A program made the position numbers and the translations under genes. Below, piece by piece: positions 22,549 to 35,300 of a DNA stretch of 64,000 nucleotides (the first letter of the stretch is position 1; each line of letters opens with the position of its first letter). Under the pieces are notes generated by a model. It was not told where the DNA came from, searched no databases, and saw nothing but the letters and a program-made list of their open reading frames with translations. The DNA is from Taeniopygia guttata (taxonomy: Eukaryota; Chordata; Aves; Passeriformes; Estrildidae), in the NCBI RefSeq assembly GCF_048771995.1, contig NC_133030.1, positions 61,825,501-61,889,500 on the forward strand, given 5' to 3'.

Positions 22549-22570
22549 ATGTTTCATTAAGAGGTTGTGT

Positions 22571-23883
22571 TGCCCTGTTTTAATTGCAAAGTGGTCCCTG
22601 TGTGACAGGGAAACTCTGGTGATGCTTGGTATGACCTTCCTCCTTTTCTCAGCTTCCTGGAGTTTGTGTTGGACTTGTCACAGTCCAGTCTCAACTGCTC
22701 CCTCATTTGTTGTTGTACCTAAAATAATTCCTGTTTCCATCTGCTGTGCTGGGGAGGAGAGGAGCTGTTGGAACCTGCAGGGAGCTGCTGTGCTCTGCTG
22801 CTTTGCACCTTTGTGTCACAGATGAGGTGCAAGGCGGCGTGGGGCTTAGCCTGCAATGTCACATAAACTTCCCTGCTCCACTCTCCCACAAGGCTCCTGG
22901 CAGAACCCAGAGCTGTGGAACACAATACAGAGCGCAGGTGCCCCCTGAACAGTGTCAGAGTGGGTGTCAAGGAAATCCCAAAGCTTGAAGGAGACAGAGA
23001 ACTTAGTGTTTGTTTTACCTTCCCACAATCATTGGCTCATCTCTTTCCTGCCCAAGAGACCACTGCATTAATTTGATTTAAGCCCTACTTTTCTGCATTT
23101 TTGCTGTTTCATCCTGACATGATCTTTGGAGACTTTGATTCCTCTATTGTTGAAAAAACTGCCAAGTATAATCCAAGGAATTATATCTGATGTAGATTGT
23201 TTCTGTGAACACCAAAGAACAGCATTAACAGGCCACAGATTAGACATGACAGAAATAAACCCCTTTGCTCCCAGGTGAGAGAACTCCGTGAAGGAGAAAA
23301 TGCACAGCTGCTTCAGCACATCTGGCTCCTGAATGGCATCTGAGTCACTAAAAGGTAAAATCTGTTGCCAAAAGCTCAGGGAAGAAGAAGCTGCTAAGGG
23401 AGAAGAATGGTTTTCCAGAAAAGGAGAAAAAAAAAAAAATAATAAATAGCTCTTCTATGGGAGGAGAAGGTCACCTGTGGGGTCCTGTGGCATTCTCTGC
23501 TCATCACTGAGTGTTCCTCACTCGGAAATGGGCAGTAGTTTATTGGTACTGCCACATCACAGGCAGCAAAACCAGCAGCAGAATAAAGAGAATTGCCAGG
23601 AGATCAGGGATATGAAGTGAAGGGCAGCTGCTTCCATTCAGGAAAGGTCATTGGCTTCTAATAGTTATGATGCAAAGGTCAGTGCAGGGAAATCTGCACA
23701 GCAGGACAAGCCTGCAGTGTACCTGCAGCCTGAGCATCTCTCAGTGGTGCTTTTCCCCTCCAGGCTTGTGGAGACAGTTTGCCCAGGACTGGGAGTTTGC
23801 TAAGGAGATCTGTGGCTTGGCAGGGTGTCTGGGAATAATATGGAGAAGAGGAGAAATGTAGTTTGTTCCGAGAAGCTGGAGGA
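22571..23883. other. Intergenic, nothing recognised
   Basis: Mixed unique-looking sequence after the distal GMFB polyA signal. A poly-A/AT run lies near 23428-23447. The open frames are short and without domains. Confidence 0.5.
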
Positions 23884-24034
23884 AGAATCATAGTTTGGGT
23901 TGGAAGGGACCTTAAATAGTACCCAGTTCCACCCCTGCCTTGGGCAGGGACACCTTCCACTCTCCCAGGCTGCTCCAAGAGATGTCCAGCCTGGCCTTGG
24001 GCACTTCCAGGGATGGAAGCTGGGGCAGCTGCTG
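23884..24034 (-). mobile_element. CR1 LINE 3' end
   Basis: Reversed CR1 tail AATCATAGTTTGGGTTGGAAG, then GGCAGGGACACCTTCCACT and reversed body. Confidence 0.88.
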
Positions 24035-25232
24035 CCTGTGTGTGACAGTGTGTGAGTATGGCTGTGCCCACTGTTCCATGGGTTGTTGAATTGACTGGAA
24101 TACAAGCTGGCTCCCCCAAGCTCCTCACAGGTGAAGTTCCTGCAATGTCCTGTTCAGGTGCAGGTGAGGGTGGGAAGCCAAGCACAGGCAGATGAGATTG
24201 TGACACAGTGCCATTGAGAGGCAGAAGGGACATTGAGCAGCTTTGAGAGGGAGGCCTGGTGGGGCTGTGGGAGGGACATGAGGCACTCTGTGGGTCTAAG
24301 AGTGCCTGGAATTTGGTCAGCTGCACTCCTGTATGGCAGGAGTGAGGATTTAAGGTGGGCCTCACCCCTTGGAACAAAACTGAAGATGTGGCAGGTGGGT
24401 CCATCCCCGCACTTGTTAGTTGGCACAGTTGTGTCAGCTGCAGTTTTGGTGATGTACTACAAGGTCTAAACAAATTAGGCTCAGCTTCCTTGGAAAAGCC
24501 TCCACAGAGGGGTTTATAAATTCTGGAGATGTTGGATTTGGCTTCTACATGTGTAACTCCTGTTTGGTTACATCCTCTGCAGGGCTTCCCTTATAGTGGG
24601 TAACTGCTTCTCTCTGTCAGCAAAGGGAGACCTGTGGAGATGATGTCATCTGTTCCCACCTCCTCCAGAAGGGAACTGAGCCCAGGAAATCGGTCCTGTG
24701 TGCTGAGCTGGCCTTGAGGCTGGTCTGGGAACAGTTTTAATGATAACTGCTGGGGAAGAGAGAGTTTTTCTGGGATCTGAGGGGTAGCCCTGGTGTTCCT
24801 GAAGAGCAGCCTTGAACTGCCAGACATGCAGGCATATAAGTTCCTACAGTACAGCAGGGAAAAGGAGTTGTAGTTCTTAAAATATGTATCTGGGATCAGC
24901 ATCTTGGGAAATTGGCATCCTCTCTCTGAGCTGCAGAGTAAGGGAGTGGACTGCCTTGGTTTGTGCTGTGTTCAAGGCATTGGAAATGTCAATTCCAGCA
25001 TTGTTCTGAGAAATACAGTTCTGAAGTACAAGGACCCCTGGCTTTAGCTTTTAACTTTTCAAATTAATCCACATTTGTATCTGGCAGGTGTCTGTATTGA
25101 AAGGTTGAGCATAAGGCTGAGCAATTGCACACCTCAAATTTTCTATTTTCATTTTGTTGAACGCAGCAAAGGGTGAAATACTAAACAGTGAATATTCTCT
25201 GGTGGTGGTTAGGACGCTGCTGGCATGTCATC
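24035..25232. other. Intergenic, nothing recognised
   Basis: No repeat family, gene or strong regulatory motif recognised. Confidence 0.45.
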
Positions 25233-25690
25233 GACCTGTTGGAGTGAGTCCACAGGAGGCCATCAAGTTATCAGAGGGACAGAGCACCTCTGCTGTGAGG
25301 AAAGACTGAGAGAATTGGGATTGTTCAGCCTGGTGAAGAGAAGGAAGGATTCCAGCACCTGAAAGGACCCTACAAGAAAAATATAGAGAGAATATTCACA
25401 AGAGCCTGGAGCACCAGGACAAGGGAGAATGGCTTCAAACTGAATGAGTGGGTTTAGATTTAATATCTGAAAAAAATTTTTGACTGTTAGGGTGATGAGG
25501 CACTGATACAGATTATCCAGAGAAGCTGTGGATGCCCCTGGATCCCTGGAAGTGTTCCAGGCCAGGCTGGACAGGGCTCGGAGCAACCTGGGACAGTGGA
25601 AGGTGTCCCTGCCTAGGGCAGGGGGATTGGAGCCAGATGATCTTTAAGGTCCCTTCCAACCCAAACCATTCTGGGATTCCACGGTTCTAA
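25233..25690 (+). mobile_element. CR1 LINE 3' end, about 460 bp
   Basis: Longer CR1 3' piece that includes the upstream part (GACCTGTTGGAGTGAGTCC, GAGGAAAGACTGAGAGAATT, TTCAGCCTGG) and the full 3' tail (GGTCCCTTCCAACCCAAACC). Confidence 0.92.
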
Positions 25691-27506
25691 GTTCACATCA
25701 GTATAAACTTGGGCACTCCCAGGTCCTGTAGGCTTTTTTCCATGTCTGCTGTTCCTTTGGGTGCTGTTGAGATGCTGTGATCCTGTGTGGATAACAGGCT
25801 GGCTGATGCAGGGTGTGTGTGCAGCGTCCTGTGCAGCCTCGCTGTGCTCTGTCTAACCTCCCTGTCTTTTCTCCAGCCATGGAGCCAAGGGGATGATTTC
25901 GATGCCTTTGCATAGATGTGATTAATCAAGAGTGGCCATTGTGTCCCACCATGGGGGGATCATCTCCTCTGGACTGTCCTGTCGAGTTTCATTCCTTCAG
26001 GGACTGCAAACACGCTCTGGGTTAACCCTGTTCACCTCTGGAGCAATGTGAGGTGTCTCCTACAGAATGTGATGGAGCTGGGCTGAAACTCCCCTGACAG
26101 CTCTCACAGCTCCTCAGCAGGGGACAGAGGGGATACAGGAGCAATTATCCAGAGGGACTCTGAATGCAGAACAGATGTAAACATTGGGAGAACAGCACGT
26201 CTGTCTTTCACGGCAAATTTACTCCTGTGGCATGGCAGTCCTCTCCAGGCTGCTTGAAAGGCACACGCTGTCACCCCCATTCCTGCTGTTCCATGCCATG
26301 AGCCCCATGAATGCAGCTCCTCTTCCCTCTCCTGGAGCCCTTGGCTCAGCAATTAATATAATGCACCCTTGAAATCCCTCTGCCAAACAGCAGCTGGTGT
26401 TGTCACCTCATTTCTGTGGAAAATGGGAATACAACAGAAGAAAATGGGGCAGAAAACATTCAGTTGAAAGGGAAAGGGGCACCAGCCATCCTATACTTTC
26501 ACTGAGCCTTAGAGGATGGAAGCAGACCAAAAATCAGGGGTCATTGTCCCTGTAGAGCTGAAGAAGGAACAAGAGAGATCTAACATTTCTTTAAAATAAT
26601 GTCTAATTTTAAATATCCACTGTTGGAAAATGCTGCTGGATAATTGGAAGAGGAACGTGCCCGCCTTGCTCACAACTGCAGTCTGCCTGGCCATCTGCTC
26701 TGCCAGCAATAAATCCTGGATTGATCTGCGAGTGTGATTAATTCAGCAAGGACGACAGGATCAAGGGATCAGCCAGAGACAATATTTGTACCCTACCTCC
26801 AACTGTGAATGTGCAATTGTTTGGTTCAGGAGTACAAAACAAATCACACAGCTGTATTACTGGGAGAATAGAAAAATAGAAGCATCCACTCAAGAGCCCT
26901 TCTTCCCTTGGATGGCCCCATTCCAAGGTCTGTAAGTACAGTTTAGTACAAGCCAGTTCCCTGTCTGGGAGGTGAACAAAGCTGTTCTCATCTACAGAGA
27001 ACTTCTGCATATTTACTGCTTCTGCCTCATTCCTGTGGTTTAGTCCTCAATCCTTGGAGGTACTGGCTCTGTGCCCTCATGCACACGGGCTGTGGATGTG
27101 GAGTGTGAGTCAGCCACTCCACCCAGCTCCCTGTGCCTGAGGTTACTGGTGGGAGCTGCAGCCAGAGCAGAGCTGGACTTTAAATATCAATAACAACCAG
27201 AGGGGTGGATTTCTAGCACTGGTACAGCTTTGAGCTGATTGGATAATGTGGATGTTGCTGTAGAGATCAAAAGCAAGATTTGTGGAGGAATTTAGATGTG
27301 GATGGAAGCTTTTGAAATCCTACTTAGTGTGATTTAAGTGTGTAAATACACATTGGGCCTGAAGGTGCCATACTCAGGGCCACAAGGGATGTCTGTGGGA
27401 GAGCAGGAAGACCAAAGTCAGAGCCCTCCACAGCTTATTTTTTTCTGATACAAAGCTGAAGTTGTGTGTATCTCGCCTCCTTTTGGGCAGAAACAATAAG
27501 GATGTT
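25691..27506. other. Intergenic, nothing recognised
   Basis: No gene or repeat family recognised on either strand. Confidence 0.45.
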
Positions 27507-27630
27507 AATCCCTGGAAGTGTTCCAGACCAGGCTGGATGGGACTTGGAGCAGCCTGGTCGAGTGGAAGGTGTCCTTGCCTATGGACAGTTTTAAGGCTCC
27601 TTCCAACCCAAGCCATTCTGGGATTCTAAG
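27507..27630 (+). mobile_element. CR1 LINE 3' end
   Basis: CR1 3' pattern CCCTGGAAGTGTTCCAGACC through TTCCAACCCAAGCCATTCTG. Confidence 0.88.
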
Positions 27631-28186
27631 AGCTAAGGACTAAAGGTGACATTTTTGGAGCCATCACTGCTACAACTAGATTAATGCAGAATGTTTTGGA
27701 AAATCCCCTCCGTTGTTGATGAGCAGCCAAATCCTGAAATGCATTATACATTTTTTTAAAATACAACTCTTGGTCCCTTTTCCTGTCCGCACACTGTTAT
27801 CATGCTCAGAATTGTGTGGAAAGCCATTAACAGGAGCTCTACCCAGCATGACAAAAACAAACCCTGTTATTATGAGGACAGGTTGAGTATTCAGTATTTA
27901 GCCTATTAAATGAAAACTGTTGCCATCTGACCATGAATGTTGGAGGGATTGAGGCCACGGGTGGATTCTGTAATGAGTCCTGGTGAGATGCCTGATAGCA
28001 CCCGTGTTCTAAAATTGGGTTTTAAATGAGATTGTTTCTCTTGAGACTGGCTTTCGTGTGCAATGGAAGTTATAATGTTAATTTGTTTATGTGATCACTA
28101 CTAAATGGAAGAGCCTAAGTAGGGATTCTGGAGGTGAGTTAATTAGTGCAATAGGAAAGGGTATTTGCCAGTGTGGAACCGGAGTT
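27631..28186. other. Intergenic, nothing recognised
   Basis: AT-rich unique-looking sequence. Confidence 0.45.
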
Positions 28187-28395
28187 GAGCCCTGTCCAGC
28201 CTGGCCTGGAACACTTCCAGGGATCCAGGGCAGCCACAGCTCCTCTGTGCCAGGGCCTCTCCACCCTCATAGGGAAGAATTTCTTACCAATATCCCATCT
28301 AACCCTGCCCTCTATCAATTTGAAGCTGCTCCTCCTTGTCCTGTCACTCCATGCCTGTATAAAAAGTCCCTCCCCCTCCTTTTTATGAGCCCCTT
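28187..28395 (-). mobile_element. CR1 LINE fragment
   Basis: Reversed CR1 body (CCTGTCCAGCCTGGCCTGGA, GGGAAGAATTTCTT, CTCCTTGTCCTGTCACTCCA). The very 3' tail is missing. Confidence 0.85.
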
Positions 28396-29846
28396 ATATT
28401 GTAGATATATACTCAGTTTTTCCTCTCCTGAAAACCCAGTAAGTCGAGTCTATTAAACTCAGCGGGATTTTTATTACCAAGTTCAATAGTATTCGATTTC
28501 TCCTTGATATCTATAACTGAAATGACAATTTTTAATGTTGAAGGATGTGGTTAACCTGTGCATAATTCAGAGAAATTGCTGCACAATCTTTCCTCACAGT
28601 TCTCTGCCAAAATCTTCCCCATGAACAGCCTTTAACACACTGAATTATGACTGATTATACGGCTGTTTTCCAATAAGGACGAGTACTTGAGAGGGATTTA
28701 GGATGAAGTGAACAGACACTGACATTTTCCCTGGGGATTCCAATCAGGATTAAACTCAGTGTGTCCAGACTAACGGGAAAGTGCATTAAGAGCTGTGGGC
28801 CATCTCCAGAGCTCCTCTGTGGCTTCCTGGCATTGTTTTCAGAGTTTAATCAGAGAAGATACTCAGTCATTGTTTGATTTGAGATACCAAATGGATGTGA
28901 AATTGATTAGACCCTTTTCTACAGAATTAGATTAGACAAATTGATTAGACCCTTTTCTACAGAATTTACTTGTCATTTCCTTTTGTGTTATCTTCAAAAA
29001 AAAAAAAAAAATCTATGATACAAGAAATCCTTCAGTGCAGAAATCTTTGTTGTGCAAGATTACAGCTGCCTTCCGCTTTTCCTGACAGGATAATTGCAGA
29101 TGGATGATATGCCAGCACCCAAGGGAATAAAACACTGCATTCCTCGAGGCAGAATCAGAATTTAATTGCAAATGCAAGTATGTAGCTGACACACCTTTTT
29201 ACTTCTGAGACTGCACATCCCTGTTGCACAACATTTTCATGTACAACAAATCATCAAATACAGAAGTATCTAGCTTGAATGGATCAAACTGCAATGGAAA
29301 ACCTGCATTCCCCAGCCCCAAGGTATAACAGGATCTCTGCACACATCCTGTTTCTCTGCCTCCCACAGCTCTTGTGAAGCAAACTGACTTTGGATGGCAT
29401 TGGAAAAGCCAGCACCAGGGAGTTTTCCAGCACAGCCCAGTCCAATGTCTGTGGGAATTAGTGTGCCTGTGCAGCTCAAGGGTACTCCAAATAAGAAGTG
29501 AACAATTTGCAAATAAATAAGGCTAAAGAAGCATCAAGTGATACGAAGAAAGCTGTTTTTGCAGAGGGATTGCAGAAATTGTTTCTGCCTCCTCAGGAGC
29601 GAGGGATGAGGAATGGTTGGAAGGTGGCTGTGATGCACTGCCAGGGCCTCTCTTCCTAACCCATCCTGGAAGGAAACCACAACAGGCTTAGCCCTTCCTG
29701 ATGTTCTCACTGCCTGGTGGTCTTCTTGTCTATCCTTCTTGCAAGGCGGTGGGAAAGCTCCTGGGACAGAGTTGGGAATGGCTCAGAGCAGCTGCCTGGG
29801 CTGCAGTACCCACCCCACTCTCCTGGTTTTCTTATTGATCTCTGAG
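28396..29846. other. Intergenic, one short repeat only
   Basis: Holds the 28-bp direct repeat at 28901-28966 and a poly-A run near 28997-29012. No gene seen. Confidence 0.45.
28901..28966. repeat. 28-bp direct repeat, 38-bp period
   Basis: AATTGATTAGACCCTTTTCT plus ACAGAATT occurs identically at 28901-28928 and 28939-28966. This is a recent slippage-type duplication. Confidence 0.85.
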
Positions 29847-29940
29847 TCACACAATCATAGACTGGTTTGGGTTGGAAGAGTACTCAAACCCCATCTCGTT
29901 CCAACCCCTTGCCATGGGCAGGGACACCTTCCACTACAAC
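29847..29940 (-). mobile_element. CR1 LINE 3' end, short
   Basis: Reversed CR1 tail: CACAATCATAGACTGG, GGTTTGGGTTGGAAG and GGGCAGGGACACCTTCCACT. Confidence 0.85.
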
Positions 29941-30594
29941 AGATTTTCCAGGACTCATCTTCACTAAAATTTATTTTAAAATCTGTTTTCGGGGTTTCAT
30001 ATCAAAGTTTCATGGGTCATAATGACACCACAGCACTTTTATTGGGAGTAGTTTGTGGATGAGATGAGTGATTTTATACTGAAACATCAGCTTTATCTTT
30101 GCAACAGCTGATTTCCTAAAGACAGCTCATTTGCTACAGTTTTTCCTGTATTTTGATGAAGGAAATAAAGTTTCTGCTCATCTCTCTCTCATTGTGACAC
30201 TCCATTAATTGTGTATAAAGCTTTCCAGCAGATAACACTGGAAAATATTATTTCGTTTGGCAGCTGTTGGTTTTATGGAAATCATCCCTCACTCTGCTCC
30301 AGAGGAAATGACTGCAGCAACATCACCCCAGCTTTCCTTTACTGCAAGGTGTCACTGCTTACACTGAAACAACTTTTACATGACCTTTTGAAAGGAGAGT
30401 GGGGTGATCTCCTCAAACTGTTTTCTCATCTTGCTGTTTCCTTTGGGCAGGCTCCAATTTGTATTGATTTGGGATTGTATGACCAGCCCTCCCTTCCCCA
30501 GGGCCCACACAGCACAGCCTTCTCCAGCATTTCTTCCTAAATTTGCCATCTCCCTTTTCTCCAGATGTAGATTGTGCTGAGCAGGGAATTTTAC
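29941..30594. other. Intergenic, nothing recognised
   Basis: No gene or repeat family recognised. Confidence 0.45.
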
Positions 30595-30845
30595 CTAGGG
30601 ATAGGACACGGGGGAATGGATGTAAACTAAAAGAAGGAAGATTTAGATGAGGTATGACGAAGAAATTCTTCCCTTTGAGGGTGGTGAGGCCCTGGCATGA
30701 GTTGCACAGAAAAGCTGTGGCTGCCCCATCCCTGTAAGTGTTCAAGGCCAGGTTGGACTGGTCTAGTGGAAGGTGTACCTGCCCATGGCACTGGGTTGAA
30801 AATCAATGGTTTTTAAATTCCCTTTCAACACAAACTCCTGTAACA
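30595..30845 (+). mobile_element. CR1 LINE 3' end
   Basis: CR1 3' pattern including GAAATTCTTCCCTTTGAGGG, GTGAGGCCCTGGCATGAG and GCTGTGGCTGCCCCATCCCT. Confidence 0.88.
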
Positions 30846-30904
30846 GCTGTCAGTCCATGGCTTAGACAGGTTTACCCTGGGCCCAAACTGTAGTAGGGAA
30901 TGAT

Positions 30905-31937
30905 GCTGCACACTAGTGGTGCCCCCAGGGATCAGTGTAGGGCCAAGTCGTGTTTAATGTCTTTATTGATGATCTGGCTGAGGGGATTGAATCTACCATT
31001 AGCAAATTTGCAGATGATGCCAAATTGTGTTGGGAGTATGGATCTGCTGGAGGGCAGAAAGGCCCTGGAGAAGGACCTGGACAGGCTGGATCAATGGACT
31101 GAGACCGACAGTACAAGGCTGAGTAAGACCAAGTGTCAGGTCCTGCACTTGGGTCACAACAACCTCATGGAGCGTTCCAGGCTGGGGCAGAGGGTCTGGA
31201 AAGTAGGAAAGGACCTGGGGGTGCTGTTTGACAGTGGCTGGACATGAGCCCAGGTTTGCCCAGGTGGGCAAGAAGGCAAATGGCACCTGGCCTGTGTCAG
31301 CAATAGCGTGGCCACAGGACCAGGGCAGTGACTGTCCCCTGTGCTGGGCACTGGTGAGGCCACCACATGTCCAGTTCTGGGCTCCTCAATTTGGGAAGGA
31401 CATTGAGAGGCTGGAGGGTGTCCAGAGAATGGAATGGAGCTGGGAAGGGGCTGGAGCACCAGGAGAGGCTGAGGGAGCTGGGAAGGGACTGGAGAGTCCC
31501 TGAGGGAGCTGGGAAGGGACTGGAGAGTTCCTGAGGGAGATGGGAAGGGGCTGGAGAGTTCCTGAGGGAGATGGGAAGGGGCTGAGCCTGGAGCAAAGGA
31601 GGCTCAGGGGGACCTTGTGGCTCTGCACAGCTCCTGACAGGAGGGGACAGCCGGGGGGTCGGGCTCTGCTCCCATGGGACAGGGCAAGGAGAAATTACCT
31701 CAGAATGCCTCAGAGGAGGTTTGGATTGAGTATTATGGAAAATTTGTCCATGGAAACGGTGGTCAGTCATTGGGAAAAGCTGCTCAAGGAGGTCTGGAGT
31801 CCCCATCCCTTGGGATGTTCAAGGAATGACTGGAAATGACACTCAGTGCTCTGGTGTGTTGACAGTCACAGGAGTCACTAGAGTCGATGATCTTGCAGGT
31901 CTTTTCTAAACTAGATTCCGTGATTCCATGATTCTAC
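30905..31937 (+). mobile_element. CR1 LINE, about 1 kb 3' part with RT end
   Basis: The longest CR1 in the window. At 30915-31025 it encodes remnants of the reverse transcriptase: a GVPPG-like start, then FIDDL and SKFADDAKL, the CR1 catalytic-loop region, with frame breaks between. The conserved post-RT text (CTGCACTTGGGTCACAACAA, CCAGTTCTGGGCTCCTCA) follows, ending in a TGATTCCATGATTCT tail. A 31-bp minisatellite has grown inside it. It ends just before the CNIH1 CpG island. Confidence 0.92.
31471..31591. repeat. 31-bp minisatellite inside CR1
   Basis: Nearly four tandem copies of a 31-bp unit starting GAGGGAGCTGGGAAGGGACT at 31471, 31502, 31533 and 31564. The first two and the last two form matching pairs (CTGGGAAGGGA against ATGGGAAGGGG). 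The unit derives from CR1 sequence. Confidence 0.88.
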
Positions 31938-31939
31938 GC

Positions 31940-32380
31940 CAACCCCCTCTCACACCGCGCTCCGCCAGGCGCGATCGCACTCCCTCCTCCCACACTTTAA
32001 GGTGAAATCCCGCTTTTCGCTCCATCCCCTCACAGCGCCCCCTCACGAAATGGCGGCGGCGGGCGCGGCCGGCAGGGGGCGCTGCGGGCGCGGCCATGGC
32101 GGCTGCGCGGCGCTGCTGAGGCGCCCGGCAGCCCCCGCGCGGCCCCGCCGCCATGGCCTTCACGTTCGCCGCCTTCTGCTACATGCTGGCGCTGCTGCTC
32201 ACGGCCGCCCTCATCTTCTTCGCCATCTGGCATGTGAGTACGGGCACCGTGGAGGGAGGGGACCGCCCGGGGAACGACCCCGGAGAGCCCCCGGGGCGTC
32301 CCCGGTCAGCGCTGAGGGAGAGGGGAAGCCGCGTCCGGAGCCGCCCTAGGAGCGGGAATCGGCCCCTCCCGGATAAAATG
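31940..32380 (+). promoter_or_regulatory. CNIH1: CpG-island promoter of CNIH1
   Basis: CpG-dense sequence around the CNIH1 start at 32153. AAATGGCGGC at 32048-32057 and CCATGGCGGC at 32093-32102 match the YY1 core AAATGGCGGC, typical of TATA-less housekeeping promoters. No TATA box was seen. Confidence 0.75.
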
Positions 32381-35300
32381 GGTTTTATACAGGCACAGAG
32401 TGGCAGGACAAGGGGCAGTGGCTTCACGCTGACAGAAGGCAGGGTTAGATGCGATATTGGGAAGGAATTCTTTGTGAGGGTGGTGAAGCCCTGGCGCAGG
32501 ATGCCCAGAGAAGCTGTGGCTGCCCCTGGATCCCTGGCAGTGCCCAAGGCCAGGCTGGATGGGGTTTGGAGCACCCTGGCACAATGGAAGGTGTCCCTGC
32601 CCTTGGCAGGGTTTGGAATTGGATAATTTTTCAGGTCCTTTCCAACAGAAGCCATTCCATGATTTGTGATTTGCTCCTCGAGCCTGGCGCTGGGGGAGCA
32701 GCCAGCAGGACCTGCCTGAGATGAGGCCCTGTGAGGGAGGATGTGATGCTTGGCAGAACATTTGTGGTGTAAAAGTGCCTTTTGTACTTCATGCTGCATC
32801 TTTATTTCAAGAAAAAGACCGGTGTATTTTTAATTTTTTTTTTTTTTTTAATGGACGCACCTTTTGGAGGTGTAACCTGCTGTATGTGATCCTGCTTTGG
32901 CAGGGAGGTTGGACTGGATGCTCTGCAGAGGTCCCTTTCAGTCCTAAGAGTTTTGTGATTCTGGGATGTATGTGGGCTCAGCATTTACTTTGACAATGAG
33001 GAAGAATATCCTTTGGCTTTTAAGCTTGCTTTTGCTTTTTCTGTATTGAGGAACGCCATGCCAGATTCCTGTTGGTCACCAAGAGTATCCTGGGTGAGGC
33101 TGGGGTCTGCACAGCAAGTGGGGTTGAAAACTTATAAAGGGGAGGTAGGAAATTCATTGCAGGTGGGAAGATAAAAAGTTGGAGAGCAGTCAGAGGCTTT
33201 TGAATGTCTGATGAAACTACTGCTTTCGTATTTGTAAAACCTGTTCCACATCTGTCTTACCTGTGAGTTGATGTAGGCAGAACTTAGGTGAAATGTTACT
33301 GAGAACAATGGTAGCAGCTCTGTGCCAAAATGCTACTTTTAATGGATAAAATACACAATTGCTCCTGGGGAATCAAAACTTTCATTTTTTTTCCTCTAGA
33401 TTATAGCATTTGATGAACTGAAGACTGATTACAAGAACCCCATAGACCAGTGTAATACACTCAATCCTGTAAGTAGCACACCAAACTTTTTGTTTTGCTA
33501 AATAAATACATGTAAAGTGCTTATTTTTGGTGTTATCTTGATGCAATCAGCCTGGGCAATAGAATTGCATCTGGGTTGAGGAGCCCTCGCTGTTGGTAGA
33601 AGTTCTAGGGAAATTCTCTATCTGATTCTTTAGTTTCAAGTTGAATATTCTGACTGTTATTAATCTGATGGTGATCTTGTCAGCTGTCATACTAACATTC
33701 TTTCAATCTGCTTTCCACATTTTCTGCACAAAGACAGTTGAAAAGGTCAAAAAGATTAAAAGAGTCAAAATTGCATTAAAGGTGTGTACTGCTTTTCAGT
33801 TTCATGTTTTTGAACTTCCCTTTCATTTTGTTAGGAACATTTGTAATACTCTTTAGCTGTTTTGTTTAGTCTGCCTGTTCATCTGCTCGTTATTTGTTTG
33901 TTGGGGTTTATAACAACCTCATGGATTTCCATATTTTGTGCCAAACCAATTCTGCTTGCTTACCCAGCAACTTGGGGAAAACTGTTACATGCCTGTTAGG
34001 TGTCAGAAAATAACTTCAGGCAGAAATAAATCGTGTTTTTCAAGTCAGATTTACTGAATTCAGATTAGAGGAGAATACTTCGGGATTTTTTTAAGCATTG
34101 ACCAAGTCAGTTCTGATTTTTTTGAGGATTTGGGAGAGTGGAAGGTGATAGGTGCTATCCTCACTTCTCTGTTCTGTGTTCCAGGATCAGGGGGGTGTCC
34201 CAGTGTCCTCTCTCGGATGCAGCTCAGACACTCTCTGGCTTAGGAAAAGAATTTGAGGCAAACTTTTTGGCTGCACCTCTGACAGGCCAGCAGCTTCAGG
34301 GAGGCTTGTTAAAGAGCACAGAGGTTGATCCTGCAGCATTTTGTGCCTTTCTTATGACTTTTCCTTTGTGTGTGCCCAGGCTGAGGGAGGATGCAGGGGC
34401 AGCACAGCAGTGTGGCCTGAACTGTAGCTTTAGTTTGAAGTAAAATATGCAACAAAAAAATAATTGGGGTTTGGGGGAGAGCGTGTTACGTGTACAGCAG
34501 ACAAATAAAAGTGAATATTTCAGTGTGAGGAGGGGAGGAGGAGAGGAGGTTTGCTGCTAGGAGAGCTGTGCATCTAACAGTTTCCCTTGCTTGGTCTGTT
34601 CCAGTCATCTCTGCTGCAGTGTGGGAGAGGCCAACTCTCATTACATTGATGCATTATGACCTTACTGCAACCTTTGTAGTGTAAAAATGTGCATGTTTAA
34701 CTGAATATTAACCTTCTGCTGCCCCACGTGCATGGAGTGCCCTTTACATGGCAGCTTTGCAACTGAAAGTCTGAAATAACCTCATTTTTGCTGTTCCTGT
34801 GGAAGCAGGCTAATCCCCAAAAGTGAAGTTCAGGCTCTTGAGGGGATCTGGTACATGATGCTGGACAAACACATGGGTGTGTTGTTTTCCTGTACAAAGA
34901 ACCAAAGATCTTGGTAGGAATTGAGGCACCTCAGTGCAAAGATTAGCCTAAAATAGTAACTCCTTAGTACACTGCTGATTCCTTCTCTTCCCTGCTCCTG
35001 CTATAGTCGTGTCTTCTCAGCAACCAGATCCATCCTCCCTCACTTCTGTGATAAATATGGTAGGATCTGATGTAATTCATTTTTCTTTAGGACAGGCAGG
35101 GAGGATCAAATGGGGGAGATTGGAAAGAGGCAGGGATCCTGATGTGGGAGTAAGGTATAATAAACAAGATAAAAGAAAAACATATTTTGAGATGTGTAGG
35201 TAAATAAATACAGATTTTTTCAGGCCCAGTGAATCTGTCTGAGCAGGCTGCCAAATGCATTGTGTGCTGGGCAGGGTGGTTGTTGTTCTGCTATAAATAA

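Larger units (their letters stand above)
18799..22570 (+). other. GMFB: GMFB 3' UTR, two possible ends
   Basis: No other gene is seen after the stop at 18796-18798. An AATAAA at 20662-20667 followed by TGT-rich sequence would give a UTR of about 1.9 kb. A second AATAAA at 22543-22548 with GGTTGTGTTG about 20 bases on would give about 3.8 kb, closer to the long UTR known for mammalian GMFB. Both may be used. The extent is inferred from signals only. Confidence 0.55.

Noticed and set aside
23679-24473. Minus-strand open frame of 264 codons
   Set aside because: Half of it is reversed CR1 sequence. CR1 3' ends are GC-rich and often open by chance.
31297-31806. Minus-strand Pro/Ser-rich frame of 169 codons
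   Set aside because: It is the antisense of the CR1 minisatellite. The repeats explain the open frame.
32153-32626. A 157-codon frame starting at the CNIH1 ATG
   Set aside because: Only the first 27 codons are CNIH1. The rest reads through the donor at 32234 into intron and CR1 sequence.
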